Virus record (IMG/VR): IMGVR_UViG_3300044904_000164
Coordinates: 1 to 29,110 of that record
DNA: 29,110 nucleotides
Reading direction: 5' to 3' (one strand)
Source: a virus
Shown here piece after piece: positions 21,801-29,110 of the stretch. The position numbers and the translations under genes are program-made. The notes beneath the pieces are model-generated. The model saw only the letters and a list, made by a program, of their open reading frames with translations, did no database searches and was not told where the DNA came from. Position 1 is the stretch's first letter. Each line of letters opens with the position of its first letter.

Positions 21801-23308
21801 TCCGCCTCGTCTCGCAACTGGTCGGATCGGACCTGTACAACCTCATCGCCGGAGCGGTGTGGGGACAGGCCGGACTGTCGGCCGAGCAGACGTCTGTCGA
21901 TGCCCTCGCGGCCGCTGAGCAGAAGCTGATCGACTCGATCGAGACGGGGTCGGGCGTGGCGACCCAGCAGTTGCTCGACCTAATGCAACTCTATAGCACG
22001 ATGTCGGGCCAGTACCTGACGACGGCCCAGGATTACTACACCGCGCAGACGAGCAACGCAGCGGCTGGGATCGTGGGCGTCGTGGAGGGGTTCCAGACCA
22101 GCATCAACGAACTCAACCGCCAGGTGGTGATCGCCGACGAGATGGCCGCGGGCATGACGGAGGACGCCGCCACGTCGGCCGCGGCGAGCATCACGACCAC
22201 GATGCGGCTGAGCGACACCGAGATCTACGGCCTCGGCGAGGCGGTGGCTGGCACGTTTGCCGAGATGATCTCGCGCGGGACGTCATTCGATGACACCTTG
22301 AAGGCGCTGCAGCCGGCCATCGATGACCTCCAGACGACACTCAAGGCGACGGGCCAGAACGGCGGCGCGGCCTTTGCGCTCATTTCCGGCATGGCCGCGA
22401 TCGCCGGAGACGCTGTGACCGGGCCGCTCTTCAGCGCGATCGAGAACGCGCGGACCGCGCTGAACGGCCTGCACAACGCGGGCATCCTGACGCAGGACAT
22501 GTTCACGGGGATCTCGGCATCGGCGACGGACGCCTACGCCCAGATCGTCGCGAGTGGAAAGGACGCGCAGACGGCGCTGGTGATGTCCGCGCCGGAGCTG
22601 CAGACCGTCTACGAACTGCAGAAGAACTTCAACTTCACGCTTGACCCGGCAACGCAGGCGCTGCTCGACAAGGCGATCGCGGCCGGCATCGTCGGCGACA
22701 AGCAACTCAGCGACACGGCCCAGGCGTCCCTCGCGCTGCAGAAGACGGCCGACGAACTCGGCGTCCTCGTCGATTGGTTCCAGAAGCTCTTCCCGCAAGC
22801 GATCGAGCAGGCCTTCGAGGCCGCCCTGGTTGCGGCGCAGAACGACCTCCTCACAAACCAGCCGTCGAACGGTGGCAGCAACTCGCTCCCAGGCAGCGGT
22901 GGAGGCGCGTCCGGCGGCGCCCCGACCGTCGAGCAGAAGGCCAGCGGCACGCGCGGATTCGAGTACTACGGCGCGGGCCGGATGGTGCAGCTGCATGGCT
23001 GGGAGGCCGTCGTGCCGATCGCACAGGCGAAGGCCGGGTCAGGGGCGGCCATGACGGCGGTGCTCGCGGCGCGCGCGGCCTCTGCTGCGGCGTCTGCGCC
23101 TGACCGCGGATACCTGCCGGGCGGCTACCCGGTCTCGGGCGGAGCGACAGCGGGAGGCGCGGGATGGATGGCGCCCCAGTCTTCTGGCGCGCCTTCGCAA
23201 ACCGTTGATCTCCATGTGCATTCTCCGGCCATCTATCTCGACGGCCGCGAGATCGCCGAGAGCACGGTCCGGCACATCCCTTCGGTCCTTCAGCAGAAGG
23301 GGTACTGA
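18815..23308 (+). CDS. Tail tape measure protein
   Basis: A 1497-residue protein, largest of the window. The N-terminal 450 residues match the TP901-type core: VDFDAAGHIIQATTGATGD, DLSVRTGESGTQLEALATQE, LGIDFDHAAALLGSWEQSGL and MQGAKTESEAASLALSVFGK. Hydrophobic segments at about 119-143, 443-468 and 947-967 (PIIGGVIGAIGGLIGGLFGG) fit insertion into the host membrane during DNA injection. Long coiled-coil regions lie between. The C-terminus has GFEYYGAGRMVQLHGWEAVV, the usual end motif. It sets tail length; at about 0.15 nm per residue, a tail of roughly 220 nm would be expected. Confidence 0.95.
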   Translation: MSTIVHTIKLVTSYADAVAGIQKYGDSITACAQTVQKNATLLSGDKLLVSANALTAAVDKIGGATTLTNAQQAKLNATLTEAIAKYQALGQTAPAAMVALEKATETATQRVETLGKAGTVMTAAITVPLLAVGALALKAAVDFDAAGHIIQATTGATGDKLAGLQQSFSAVFAQVPESAQVVAKAIADLSVRTGESGTQLEALATQELNLARIGNTEVGPLIQQTTRLFASWKIATDEQSASLDYLYKVSARTGANVGTLSESLVTFGPVLRSLGIDFDHAAALLGSWEQSGLNAEKMLTGLRMAYASFAKQGIDPATGLQNLITKMQGAKTESEAASLALSVFGKRTLADMVPALESGKFNVDALVASLKASTVTINDTAFGTMSLSQQMEVLKHDFEEALVPIGKVLLDTLKEAKPLLQDAAEHLRSLAEGFQALPKPAQEAAIGLAGILLIVGPLAIGIAKLVTALETLGGSAAFGLLVKLAGSAGGITAIGALIGGAVTDLGLKAAMGGQNFSQVQGNIADVLSRSHGAVGTEQYLHFETSETVTPAAPAAAASGKRPWGGGDVMSPAQKKALDELSASSDHLTASQKALALSYLELGKSASTIAEAKGWDKADLEAYAKEMQGPIEASTTMIKLADDFASAQQIDLSAGSDFMAQYGKKADEAVMKAQRFGVAVKASVQDVADAYRSQQAQGLQTWMDDQVKNLDAKWMASEAAAAQKVAAALNASLVTALVMRQAYGDKLDELASTETDRQLTELDRQKRAALQQLGEETVANKTMWEGARANIDLYFDEEAKRIKDSHIEWQGYFDELEKSFNEIGQNLGGAAGNVVKDIGSMFGGLKGYLQQVSALSADTANQNYWQNQAVNAFNAGDIDSMVKALDKADKATTKLNVDTAAMALSGVASFAKISSSAGAFSNVVNGAIGGVDLGSAIGKVFGSVSTYIPIIGGVIGAIGGLIGGLFGGESAADKQADQNIQQVNTDLLKTYGTLQNIRLVSQLVGSDLYNLIAGAVWGQAGLSAEQTSVDALAAAEQKLIDSIETGSGVATQQLLDLMQLYSTMSGQYLTTAQDYYTAQTSNAAAGIVGVVEGFQTSINELNRQVVIADEMAAGMTEDAATSAAASITTTMRLSDTEIYGLGEAVAGTFAEMISRGTSFDDTLKALQPAIDDLQTTLKATGQNGGAAFALISGMAAIAGDAVTGPLFSAIENARTALNGLHNAGILTQDMFTGISASATDAYAQIVASGKDAQTALVMSAPELQTVYELQKNFNFTLDPATQALLDKAIAAGIVGDKQLSDTAQASLALQKTADELGVLVDWFQKLFPQAIEQAFEAALVAAQNDLLTNQPSNGGSNSLPGSGGGASGGAPTVEQKASGTRGFEYYGAGRMVQLHGWEAVVPIAQAKAGSGAAMTAVLAARAASAAASAPDRGYLPGGYPVSGGATAGGAGWMAPQSSGAPSQTVDLHVHSPAIYLDGREIAESTVRHIPSVLQQKGY

Positions 23309-23311
23309 GCG

Positions 23312-25000
23312 ATGGCCTTCAAGTTGACCATCGCGCCACCGGGAGGGTCCGCAGTCGACAAGACCTCGCTCATCAGACAGACGGACAAGGCCACGATCAC
23401 GTTGCCGCTGAACGCGCGGGCGACGGCGCACTTCACCTGTCTGCCGACGCTGATCCCCGCGCGATTCTCCGAGGTCGTGTTCTACGCTCAGGACGGCACG
23501 ACACCGATCTTTGGCGGGGTGATCACCAGGCGGTCCATCAGGCCGCTCCATGACTACGCGGCGCCCTCGCTGGCCGACATCGACTGTGGTGATTACTCGA
23601 CCTATGCGGACGGCTGCTACACAAACCTCAGCTACAGCGGCACCGTGCAGCTCGAGACCGTCCTCGCCGATCTGGTGACGGAGAAGCTCGGGGCCCACGG
23701 CATCACCTATACGCCCGTGACGACAGGGAGCGCGCTGGCTCCGTTCTCGTGGTCGGGGTCGAACAAGCGGGTCAGCGACGCGCTGCGGGAGCTCAGCGAC
23801 AAGACCGGGTGGGTCTTCACGGTCTCGCCGGCGAAGGCCCTGACGATGTCCCTGCTGGGATCGGTCGCGGCGCCCTACAACCTGAGCGACGCCACGCCGC
23901 ACTGCCGAGAGTTGACCTGGGCGGACAGTGACTACCTGCCGAGCAATAAGGTCATTGTGACGTGTGGGCCGTCCGGAGCGGCCAGCCTAACGCAGGTCTG
24001 GACAGCGAACGGGACAGACACCTCATGGGTGACGTCGACGCCGGCCGCCGGGCTCGATCCGACCCATGTGACTGTCGGTGGCGCGATCAAGGTGGTCGGG
24101 GCCGGCGAGGCGTTCACCTGGGACAACCCTACGCATACCCTGGGTGTCGGGACGGATCCCACCCCGGCGTATGGGACCGTGATCAGCCTGGTCTATATCG
24201 GCCTCTTCCCGTTCGTGGTCACCGCGTCGGCGGCAGGTTCGCCCGTGATCGAGTATCTCTCGACGGCTCCGGATGTCACGACGGTCGCTGCCGGGCAGGA
24301 ATTGGCCGATGGGTTGCTGGCCAAGCTCAATCAGGCGCCGCGTGAGATCACCGTGCTCACGAATGACCAGGGCTGGGCGCCCGGACAGGCGCTGACCGTT
24401 GCTCTTTCGGCGCGGTCGGTGACCGGCGCGTTCATGATCACACAGGTGTCGATCGAACTGGTCACCGCGCAGACCTGGCACTACACGCTGACGGCAACGG
24501 AGACCACGACCTACCAGGGTAACTGGCTGGACCAATGGCGGACGCTCACCGGAGGCGGCGGATCGACCTCGGCGGGGTCGACGACGGTCAGTGGCGCGAC
24601 TAGCACAGACTTGGCGGCGGCGGTCGCGGTGCCGGTGTCCGTATCGCTGGCTGTGACGACGACAGAACAGGGCACGAATGTCTCGCCCAATACGGCGCTG
24701 GCCGTCGCGCAAGCCGTGAGGCGTCGACTCAGCACGACGCGCTTGGTGGGCGTGAGTCTCCAGGTGCGTGCCCGAGTGCTGTCTCCCGAGGGCGGCACCG
24801 TCACGCTCCATCTGCGCGACGTAACGAACAGCCTGACGGTGGGCTCAAGTACGGCAATGGCCCTGACGGCCGGCGTCGTCACTGAAATCATCTTTTCGGT
24901 GACGCCGACCACGGGCACTGCCGATTACGAGCTCTGGTGGGAAGCGACGACGGCCCCGATCAACCTCTCGCCGGGATCGGCCGTCTTGGAGAGCCTGTGA
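23312..25000 (+). CDS. Tail hub / baseplate protein
   Basis: A 562-residue protein three bases after the tape measure. The N-terminal part (RQTDKATITLPLNARATAHF, VVFYAQDGTTPIFGGVITRR) and middle (VSDALRELSDKTGWVFTVSP, WADSDYLPSNKVIVTCG) resemble siphophage tail hub proteins of the gp27/Tal-like fold. These close the tail tip and hold the receptor-binding protein. EITVLTNDQGWAPGQALTVA with a YTLTATETTTYQGNWLDQW end closes the hub part. After a Gly/Ser linker, the last 140 residues are a separate beta-sandwich-like domain (LVGVSLQVRARVLSPEGGTV), perhaps carbohydrate-binding. The stop overlaps the tailspike ATG. Confidence 0.8.
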   Translation: MAFKLTIAPPGGSAVDKTSLIRQTDKATITLPLNARATAHFTCLPTLIPARFSEVVFYAQDGTTPIFGGVITRRSIRPLHDYAAPSLADIDCGDYSTYADGCYTNLSYSGTVQLETVLADLVTEKLGAHGITYTPVTTGSALAPFSWSGSNKRVSDALRELSDKTGWVFTVSPAKALTMSLLGSVAAPYNLSDATPHCRELTWADSDYLPSNKVIVTCGPSGAASLTQVWTANGTDTSWVTSTPAAGLDPTHVTVGGAIKVVGAGEAFTWDNPTHTLGVGTDPTPAYGTVISLVYIGLFPFVVTASAAGSPVIEYLSTAPDVTTVAAGQELADGLLAKLNQAPREITVLTNDQGWAPGQALTVALSARSVTGAFMITQVSIELVTAQTWHYTLTATETTTYQGNWLDQWRTLTGGGGSTSAGSTTVSGATSTDLAAAVAVPVSVSLAVTTTEQGTNVSPNTALAVAQAVRRRLSTTRLVGVSLQVRARVLSPEGGTVTLHLRDVTNSLTVGSSTAMALTAGVVTEIIFSVTPTTGTADYELWWEATTAPINLSPGSAVLESL

Positions 25001-28000
25001 TGCGACGCGCGCCCTTCGCTTGCCTCGTCGTCTTGCTCCTGACGCCGGCCCTCGCGCTGGCGCTCATCCTGCTCTCGGCCGCCCATGCCACGGCGCAGAC
25101 CCGCACGGTAACGGCCGACCGGTTCCTGTCGAAACTGTCGCCGTGGGTCGACGTGACGGCGTATGCGGGGATCGACCGTACCGGCGCGACCGCCAGCAAC
25201 ACGGGGATCGCGGCGGCGATGGCTGCCTGCCCGGCGCTGACGCTGTATTCGACGTACGGCGGCGTCAATGCTCAGGGCGGCTGCACGATTTACTTGCCCG
25301 CGGGCCTCTACAAGGTGACGGGCAACCTGCCCTACAAGTCGGGGATGCGCTTCGTGGGGGACGGGCGCGGAACAGAGATTCTCTTTCAGCCGACCTCTTC
25401 GTCGACGGACCTGTTCTCGCCGGATTCTGGCTCGAGCTCCGTCGTCGACGTCCAGTGGCGGGACTTGATGATTTGGAACTGGAGCGCCAACGGGCGCGAC
25501 GGCATCCACATCGACAAGACGTACCACTTCCTCATCAGCAACGTGCTCGTGGCCGGATTCACCCGGTACGGCGTCTACGTGGGCGCCACCGGCGCCGGCG
25601 CGCAGTACTACAACCGGATCGACGCGGCGGAGCTGTACAACAGCGCCACCAACCTCTACGTAGACACGGGGGCGAACGCCCTCACGATCTCGGGCGGCCA
25701 CATCAGGTCCGACGTGCTGAACAAGTGGGACTCGACGCCGTTCCCGACGCCCGACTACCTCGCCGTCGTCAAGGCGACGAACACAACGTTTCGCGGCACG
25801 GCGTTTGAAGGTGCGCCGACCTACGCGCTCATTCACGACCAGGGCGCCGGGACGAGCTTTGAGGGGTGCTACCTGGAGAACACGGCCCTGAGCGGGGCGC
25901 CGTTCGCGGTCCGTGACGTGTCGATGGACAAGTACGGGCCGATGCGCCTGACGGGGGCACTGACAGGCGGCACGCTCGCGGTGAAGTACGAGAATTTCGA
26001 CCGGACCGGCGAGGCCACCGTCTGGGAGCAGAGTGCGCCGACCGACCTGTCCTACGGCGCGCCGCAGCCAATTCCGGCCATCGTGAACGGGTCGTTTGAC
26101 AAGGGCGTGTACCAGTGGACGACGTGGATGAACCACGCGACCGTGACCCGCGACACCGCGACCACGTTCAACAGCGCCGCGAGCCTGAAGGTCGTTCACT
26201 CCGGCGACGGCTCCGACCACTTCATATACCAGGCCGTCGACCTGTCGAAGTACATGAACAAGCAAATCTACATCACCGCGATGGTCTACTGGACGACCGG
26301 CGGGTCGTATCCGCAGCTGTATGTGGACATGGGCCAGGGTGTCCGCAACCGGTTTATGTCTCCGCTCGTGGACTTCGGAAACCACTGGCAGATGTGGGGC
26401 GCGTCGGTCAATGTCACGCACGCGATGTCGAACGTCGACATCGTGTTCCCGGGCAACCCTAGCCAGAACGGCACGGTCACAACGAACGGGACGACGACCC
26501 TGACGGGCGTGAGCACGCAATTCACCTCGACGCTCGCGGCGGGCGACGTCATCTACGTGACCGGCGAGACGGCGCGGACCGTCTCGACTGTGCCGAGCAA
26601 CACCTCGTTGACGGTGAGTGTGGCGTTCAGCACGACCGGTAGCGGCAAGACCCTCACGAAGAAGACGCCGACTGGAACGACGGTCTACGTGACGAATGTC
26701 CAGATGTGGACCGGTGGGCGACCGACGACCCCGGCGCAGCTGCAGGAAACCTACCGCGCGACGGCCGCGCCGACGACCGGCACCTGGGCCACGGGCGACC
26801 TGGTCGACGACTCGACGGCCGCGACACAGGGCTGGCAGTGCACCTCTGGCGGCACGTCGGGCACGTGGATCCCCCGGGCCCAGTGGACGCGGACAGGGAC
26901 GACCATCAAGCCCGTGAACGCGGGCGACGCCGTCAACGCCACGACCTATGTTGCGCAGGCGACCGGCTGGCAGATCACGGACTACGGCTCGGCGGACTTC
27001 CGCTTCCTCTTCACCGACGAGCTTCGGGCGAAGCTGTTCACGGCGGATAGCGAGAGCGTCCTGGCGGGCTCGTCGATGGTGACGAAGTCGTACAGCACCG
27101 TCTCGCAGACGTTCACCTGTCCCGCCGCCGGCGCGACGGCCACGTTGTGGGTCAAGGACGCGGCCACGTTCGGGGACGCCGCGGTGTTCGTCGCGAACGA
27201 CTGGGTCGTGCTGCACAACGTGAGCCGAGCCGTGTTCGGCCCCTTCACGATCGCCGATTGTGTCGGCCAGGTGTCGAGCTACGCCGACGGGTCGGGCGCG
27301 AACGCGGGCCAGCAGTCCTGGACCTTCACGCGCGGGACCGGCGGCAACGCCGGGGGGATGAGCACCGGCGGGACCATCGCGGTCGACCAGCTCGTGATGG
27401 ACATGGGCGTCTCGGGCAACGGCGTCGTGGAGACGACCGCGGTGGACGGCACGGCGAGCGTGAATGCGCCCTACCTCCAGATCAAGACGTGGGCGACCTC
27501 TCCGGTAGCGGCGAACTGGACCACGCGCGTGCGGGTCGGGAACCTGCTCGGCGCGACCGGCAGCGCGGAATGGGGTCTCCTCGCCGGCACCTACGCGGCC
27601 ACGAATGGCACGTTCTTCCGCGCGAGCGACACGAATTTCGATCTGCAGGGCATCACGGCGAAGTGGTGGGACTCGACGACGAACGTGATCACTATTGCGC
27701 CGAACAGCGGATCGCCCTACCTCGGCCTCGGCAACCCGGCGCCATCGGCCTGCTGCACGACGGCGGGGATCTTCCTCGGCTGGGACCACGCCGCGACGAA
27801 GGCCAAGGCCAGCTTCTATTCGGACACCAACAACTACTTGACCTTCGACGGCACGAAGGTGACGTGGAAGGCGGCGAACACCGCACTCGACAGCAGCGGG
27901 AACCTGACGGCGTCGAGCGCCACGCTCTCCGGCTCCGTCACGGCATCGAGCGGGGCGATTGGCGGTTGGACGCTCGGCGCAACCTCTCTCACAAGTACGT

Positions 28001-28770
28001 CGGGTGGGAACACGGTCGGCATGTACTCATCCGGCACCAATTCATTCGTGGCCGGTCCAACTGGGGCGCCCACCTTCACTGTCACGCCAGCGGGCCAGAT
28101 GACGGCGACGGGCGCCACGCTCACGAACGGCCAGATCGTGTTCGACAACGGCACCTTCATGAAGGTGGCGGGGATGGGCTTCGGGTCGACGTCGCAGTTT
28201 ATCGAGTGGTGGGGCCCACACCTCGCTTCGCTGTCATCTTGCACCGAAGCGAATGCCGTCTACTACCTCAAGACGGACGGAAGCGCCTACTTCGGCGGGG
28301 CGCTGCTCGCGGGCCTGTTGCGGAACTCCACGTCGGCGACCGTGCTCAACGATACGAACGTCGCGACGCTCGGCGGCTTCAGCTCGAACGGCGGAAGCAT
28401 CACCACGACGTGGGGCTACGACTTCTACGCGAACAAGACGTACATCCCCAGCGACATCGCGGGCTGGACGGCAGCGGACAGAACGGCCCCGACGGCGACG
28501 TTCCGCTTGGAGCGGTCAACGAACGGTGGCACGAGCTACTCAACGGTCTGGAACAACACGGTCTGCGCGGGCACCGTGAACGCCGAGGCGCCAAACGGCG
28601 TCGACCCCGGCTACATCACGAAGCAGGTCAACTGCGGGGGCACCTACGCGGACCCGGACCACAACACGAATGCGCGGGCGTACCGCCTCAGCTTCGTGAG
28701 CGACGCGCACGTCTTTCTGCCGGGCGGGGTCACGCGAAACACGCTGGCGCTCGGGTCGGTTGAACAGTAG
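25000..28770 (+). CDS. Large tailspike with pectate-lyase-like beta-helix and an N-terminal signal peptide
   Basis: A 1256-residue protein from ATG 25000 (upstream frame is shadow). Residues 1-32 look like a Sec signal peptide: basic start, long hydrophobic run, cleavage near HATA/Q. Residues about 45-340 fit a pectate-lyase-type beta-helix (GGCTIYLPAGLYKVTG, MRFVGDGRGTEILF, WNWSANGRDGIHIDKT). Residues about 365-570 resemble a family 4/9 carbohydrate-binding module (IVNGSFDKGVYQWTTW, YQAVDLSKYMNKQIYITAMV) with a small cassette inserted before its last strand. Further beta domains follow, including the SSGAIGGWTLG motif of fibre proteins. The role is binding and probably cutting a surface polysaccharide. 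Confidence 0.85.
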   Translation: MRRAPFACLVVLLLTPALALALILLSAAHATAQTRTVTADRFLSKLSPWVDVTAYAGIDRTGATASNTGIAAAMAACPALTLYSTYGGVNAQGGCTIYLPAGLYKVTGNLPYKSGMRFVGDGRGTEILFQPTSSSTDLFSPDSGSSSVVDVQWRDLMIWNWSANGRDGIHIDKTYHFLISNVLVAGFTRYGVYVGATGAGAQYYNRIDAAELYNSATNLYVDTGANALTISGGHIRSDVLNKWDSTPFPTPDYLAVVKATNTTFRGTAFEGAPTYALIHDQGAGTSFEGCYLENTALSGAPFAVRDVSMDKYGPMRLTGALTGGTLAVKYENFDRTGEATVWEQSAPTDLSYGAPQPIPAIVNGSFDKGVYQWTTWMNHATVTRDTATTFNSAASLKVVHSGDGSDHFIYQAVDLSKYMNKQIYITAMVYWTTGGSYPQLYVDMGQGVRNRFMSPLVDFGNHWQMWGASVNVTHAMSNVDIVFPGNPSQNGTVTTNGTTTLTGVSTQFTSTLAAGDVIYVTGETARTVSTVPSNTSLTVSVAFSTTGSGKTLTKKTPTGTTVYVTNVQMWTGGRPTTPAQLQETYRATAAPTTGTWATGDLVDDSTAATQGWQCTSGGTSGTWIPRAQWTRTGTTIKPVNAGDAVNATTYVAQATGWQITDYGSADFRFLFTDELRAKLFTADSESVLAGSSMVTKSYSTVSQTFTCPAAGATATLWVKDAATFGDAAVFVANDWVVLHNVSRAVFGPFTIADCVGQVSSYADGSGANAGQQSWTFTRGTGGNAGGMSTGGTIAVDQLVMDMGVSGNGVVETTAVDGTASVNAPYLQIKTWATSPVAANWTTRVRVGNLLGATGSAEWGLLAGTYAATNGTFFRASDTNFDLQGITAKWWDSTTNVITIAPNSGSPYLGLGNPAPSACCTTAGIFLGWDHAATKAKASFYSDTNNYLTFDGTKVTWKAANTALDSSGNLTASSATLSGSVTASSGAIGGWTLGATSLTSTSGGNTVGMYSSGTNSFVAGPTGAPTFTVTPAGQMTATGATLTNGQIVFDNGTFMKVAGMGFGSTSQFIEWWGPHLASLSSCTEANAVYYLKTDGSAYFGGALLAGLLRNSTSATVLNDTNVATLGGFSSNGGSITTTWGYDFYANKTYIPSDIAGWTAADRTAPTATFRLERSTNGGTSYSTVWNNTVCAGTVNAEAPNGVDPGYITKQVNCGGTYADPDHNTNARAYRLSFVSDAHVFLPGGVTRNTLALGSVEQ

Positions 28771-28783
28771 GGGGAGGATGACG

Positions 28784-29095
28784 ATGAGAACAGTGATCGC
28801 AGTGGTGGTTCTGGCGGTGATGGTGTCGTGTTCGCTCGTGGCCGTGGCGCAAGAGGTCAAGGTGACCGCGCCCGCGGCTGTCGCCGCGCCTTCCGTGCCG
28901 GCGTACACGGAACTGGAGCAGGCCAAGCTGGAGAATATCGAACTCCAGAAGGTCATCCTGCAGACTCAGTTCGCACAACTCATGGCCAAGCGCGAAGCGC
29001 TGCTGGTAGCGTGCGAAAAGACGCATCCAGGCTGGGCGATCAACCGGGAGACGTTGGCCTTCGAACCGGTGAAGGCGGCGACTCCGAAGAAGTAA
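28784..29095 (+). CDS. Small secreted-type coiled-coil protein
   Basis: GGGGAGG (28771-28777) touches ATG 28778 and is six bases before ATG 28784, so 28784 is the better start (103 residues). Residues 1-22 are a signal peptide (MRTVIAVVVLAVMVS, cleavage near VAVA/QEV). A short linker and a charged coiled coil follow (YTELEQAKLENIELQKVILQ), then KTHPGWAINRETLAFEPV. Proteins of this layout follow tail fibre genes in other phages of unknown hosts; I know of no established function. A Cys within the hydrophobic run is not in a good lipobox. The last 15 bases of the window hold nothing. Confidence 0.75.
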   Translation: MRTVIAVVVLAVMVSCSLVAVAQEVKVTAPAAVAAPSVPAYTELEQAKLENIELQKVILQTQFAQLMAKREALLVACEKTHPGWAINRETLAFEPVKAATPKK

Positions 29096-29110
29096 CTCGG
29101 CCGGCGGCGG

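Noticed and set aside
24925-27789. A 954-codon open frame on the minus strand
   Set aside because: It lies opposite the hub and tailspike genes, is dominated by Arg, Gly, His and Val without domain structure, and is explained by GC-rich codon use on the + strand.
25000-28770. Diversity-generating retroelement acting on the tailspike
   Set aside because: No reverse transcriptase and no template/variable repeat pair with adenine-biased differences was seen in the window.
1-29110. CRISPR arrays, integrase and attachment sites, replication origin, lysis genes
   Set aside because: No regularly spaced repeats, no tyrosine or serine recombinase, no paired attachment repeats, no iteron cluster and no holin or endolysin were found by reading both strands.

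Overview
The window is a contiguous piece of a tailed double-stranded DNA phage or prophage with a high-GC genome. It holds the end of an early/regulatory block followed by a nearly complete packaging, head and tail block of an HK97-type siphovirus. Almost every gene is on the + strand, and many neighbours overlap by ATGA or GTGA, as in a late operon. No integrase, lysis gene, tail-sheath gene or chromosomal host gene is visible, so I cannot tell whether this is an integrated prophage, a free phage or a metagenomic contig. The host is not identifiable. The GC content, a housekeeping-like sigma region 4 and secretion signals on the distal tail proteins suggest a GC-rich bacterium.

Layout. 1-2227: a partial unknown protein, a small sigma-70 region 4 protein, a conserved phage protein of unknown function, a doubtful small ORF and a helix-turn-helix protein. 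2337-5873: HNH endonuclease, small terminase and large terminase. The large terminase gene is interrupted by a second nuclease gene of the endonuclease VII type. 5866-9257: small membrane protein, portal, S49 prohead protease and two small proteins. 9258-9362: a structured leader, then the major capsid protein (9363-10760). 10825-12536: four small, probably capsid-associated proteins. 12544-14364: head-tail connector, head-tail joining protein, tail terminator and a zinc-ribbon protein. 14362 to about 15580: an IS200/IS605-type element carrying only tnpB, on the minus strand. 15587-18818: tail proteins, including two related tube-like proteins and a tail assembly chaperone pair joined by an apparent programmed frameshift. 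18815-28770: tape measure, tail hub and a very large tailspike. 28784-29095: a small secreted-type coiled-coil protein.

How the genes work together. The terminase pair cuts and pumps DNA through the portal into a shell built from the capsid protein and matured by the S49 protease. The connector, joining and terminator proteins close the head and join it to a long flexible tail. The tape measure (1497 aa) sets the tail length, and the hub and the beta-helical tailspike recognise and probably degrade a surface polysaccharide.

The most interesting features are (i) the terminase gene split by an in-frame insert that carries its own endonuclease gene, (ii) an apparently intact TnpB element with recognisable end hairpins in the tail operon, (iii) small beta-rich cassettes inserted into three unrelated structural proteins, (iv) signal peptides on the tailspike and the following protein, and (v) a stand-alone sigma region 4 regulator. 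No stretch above 300 bases lacks a gene.
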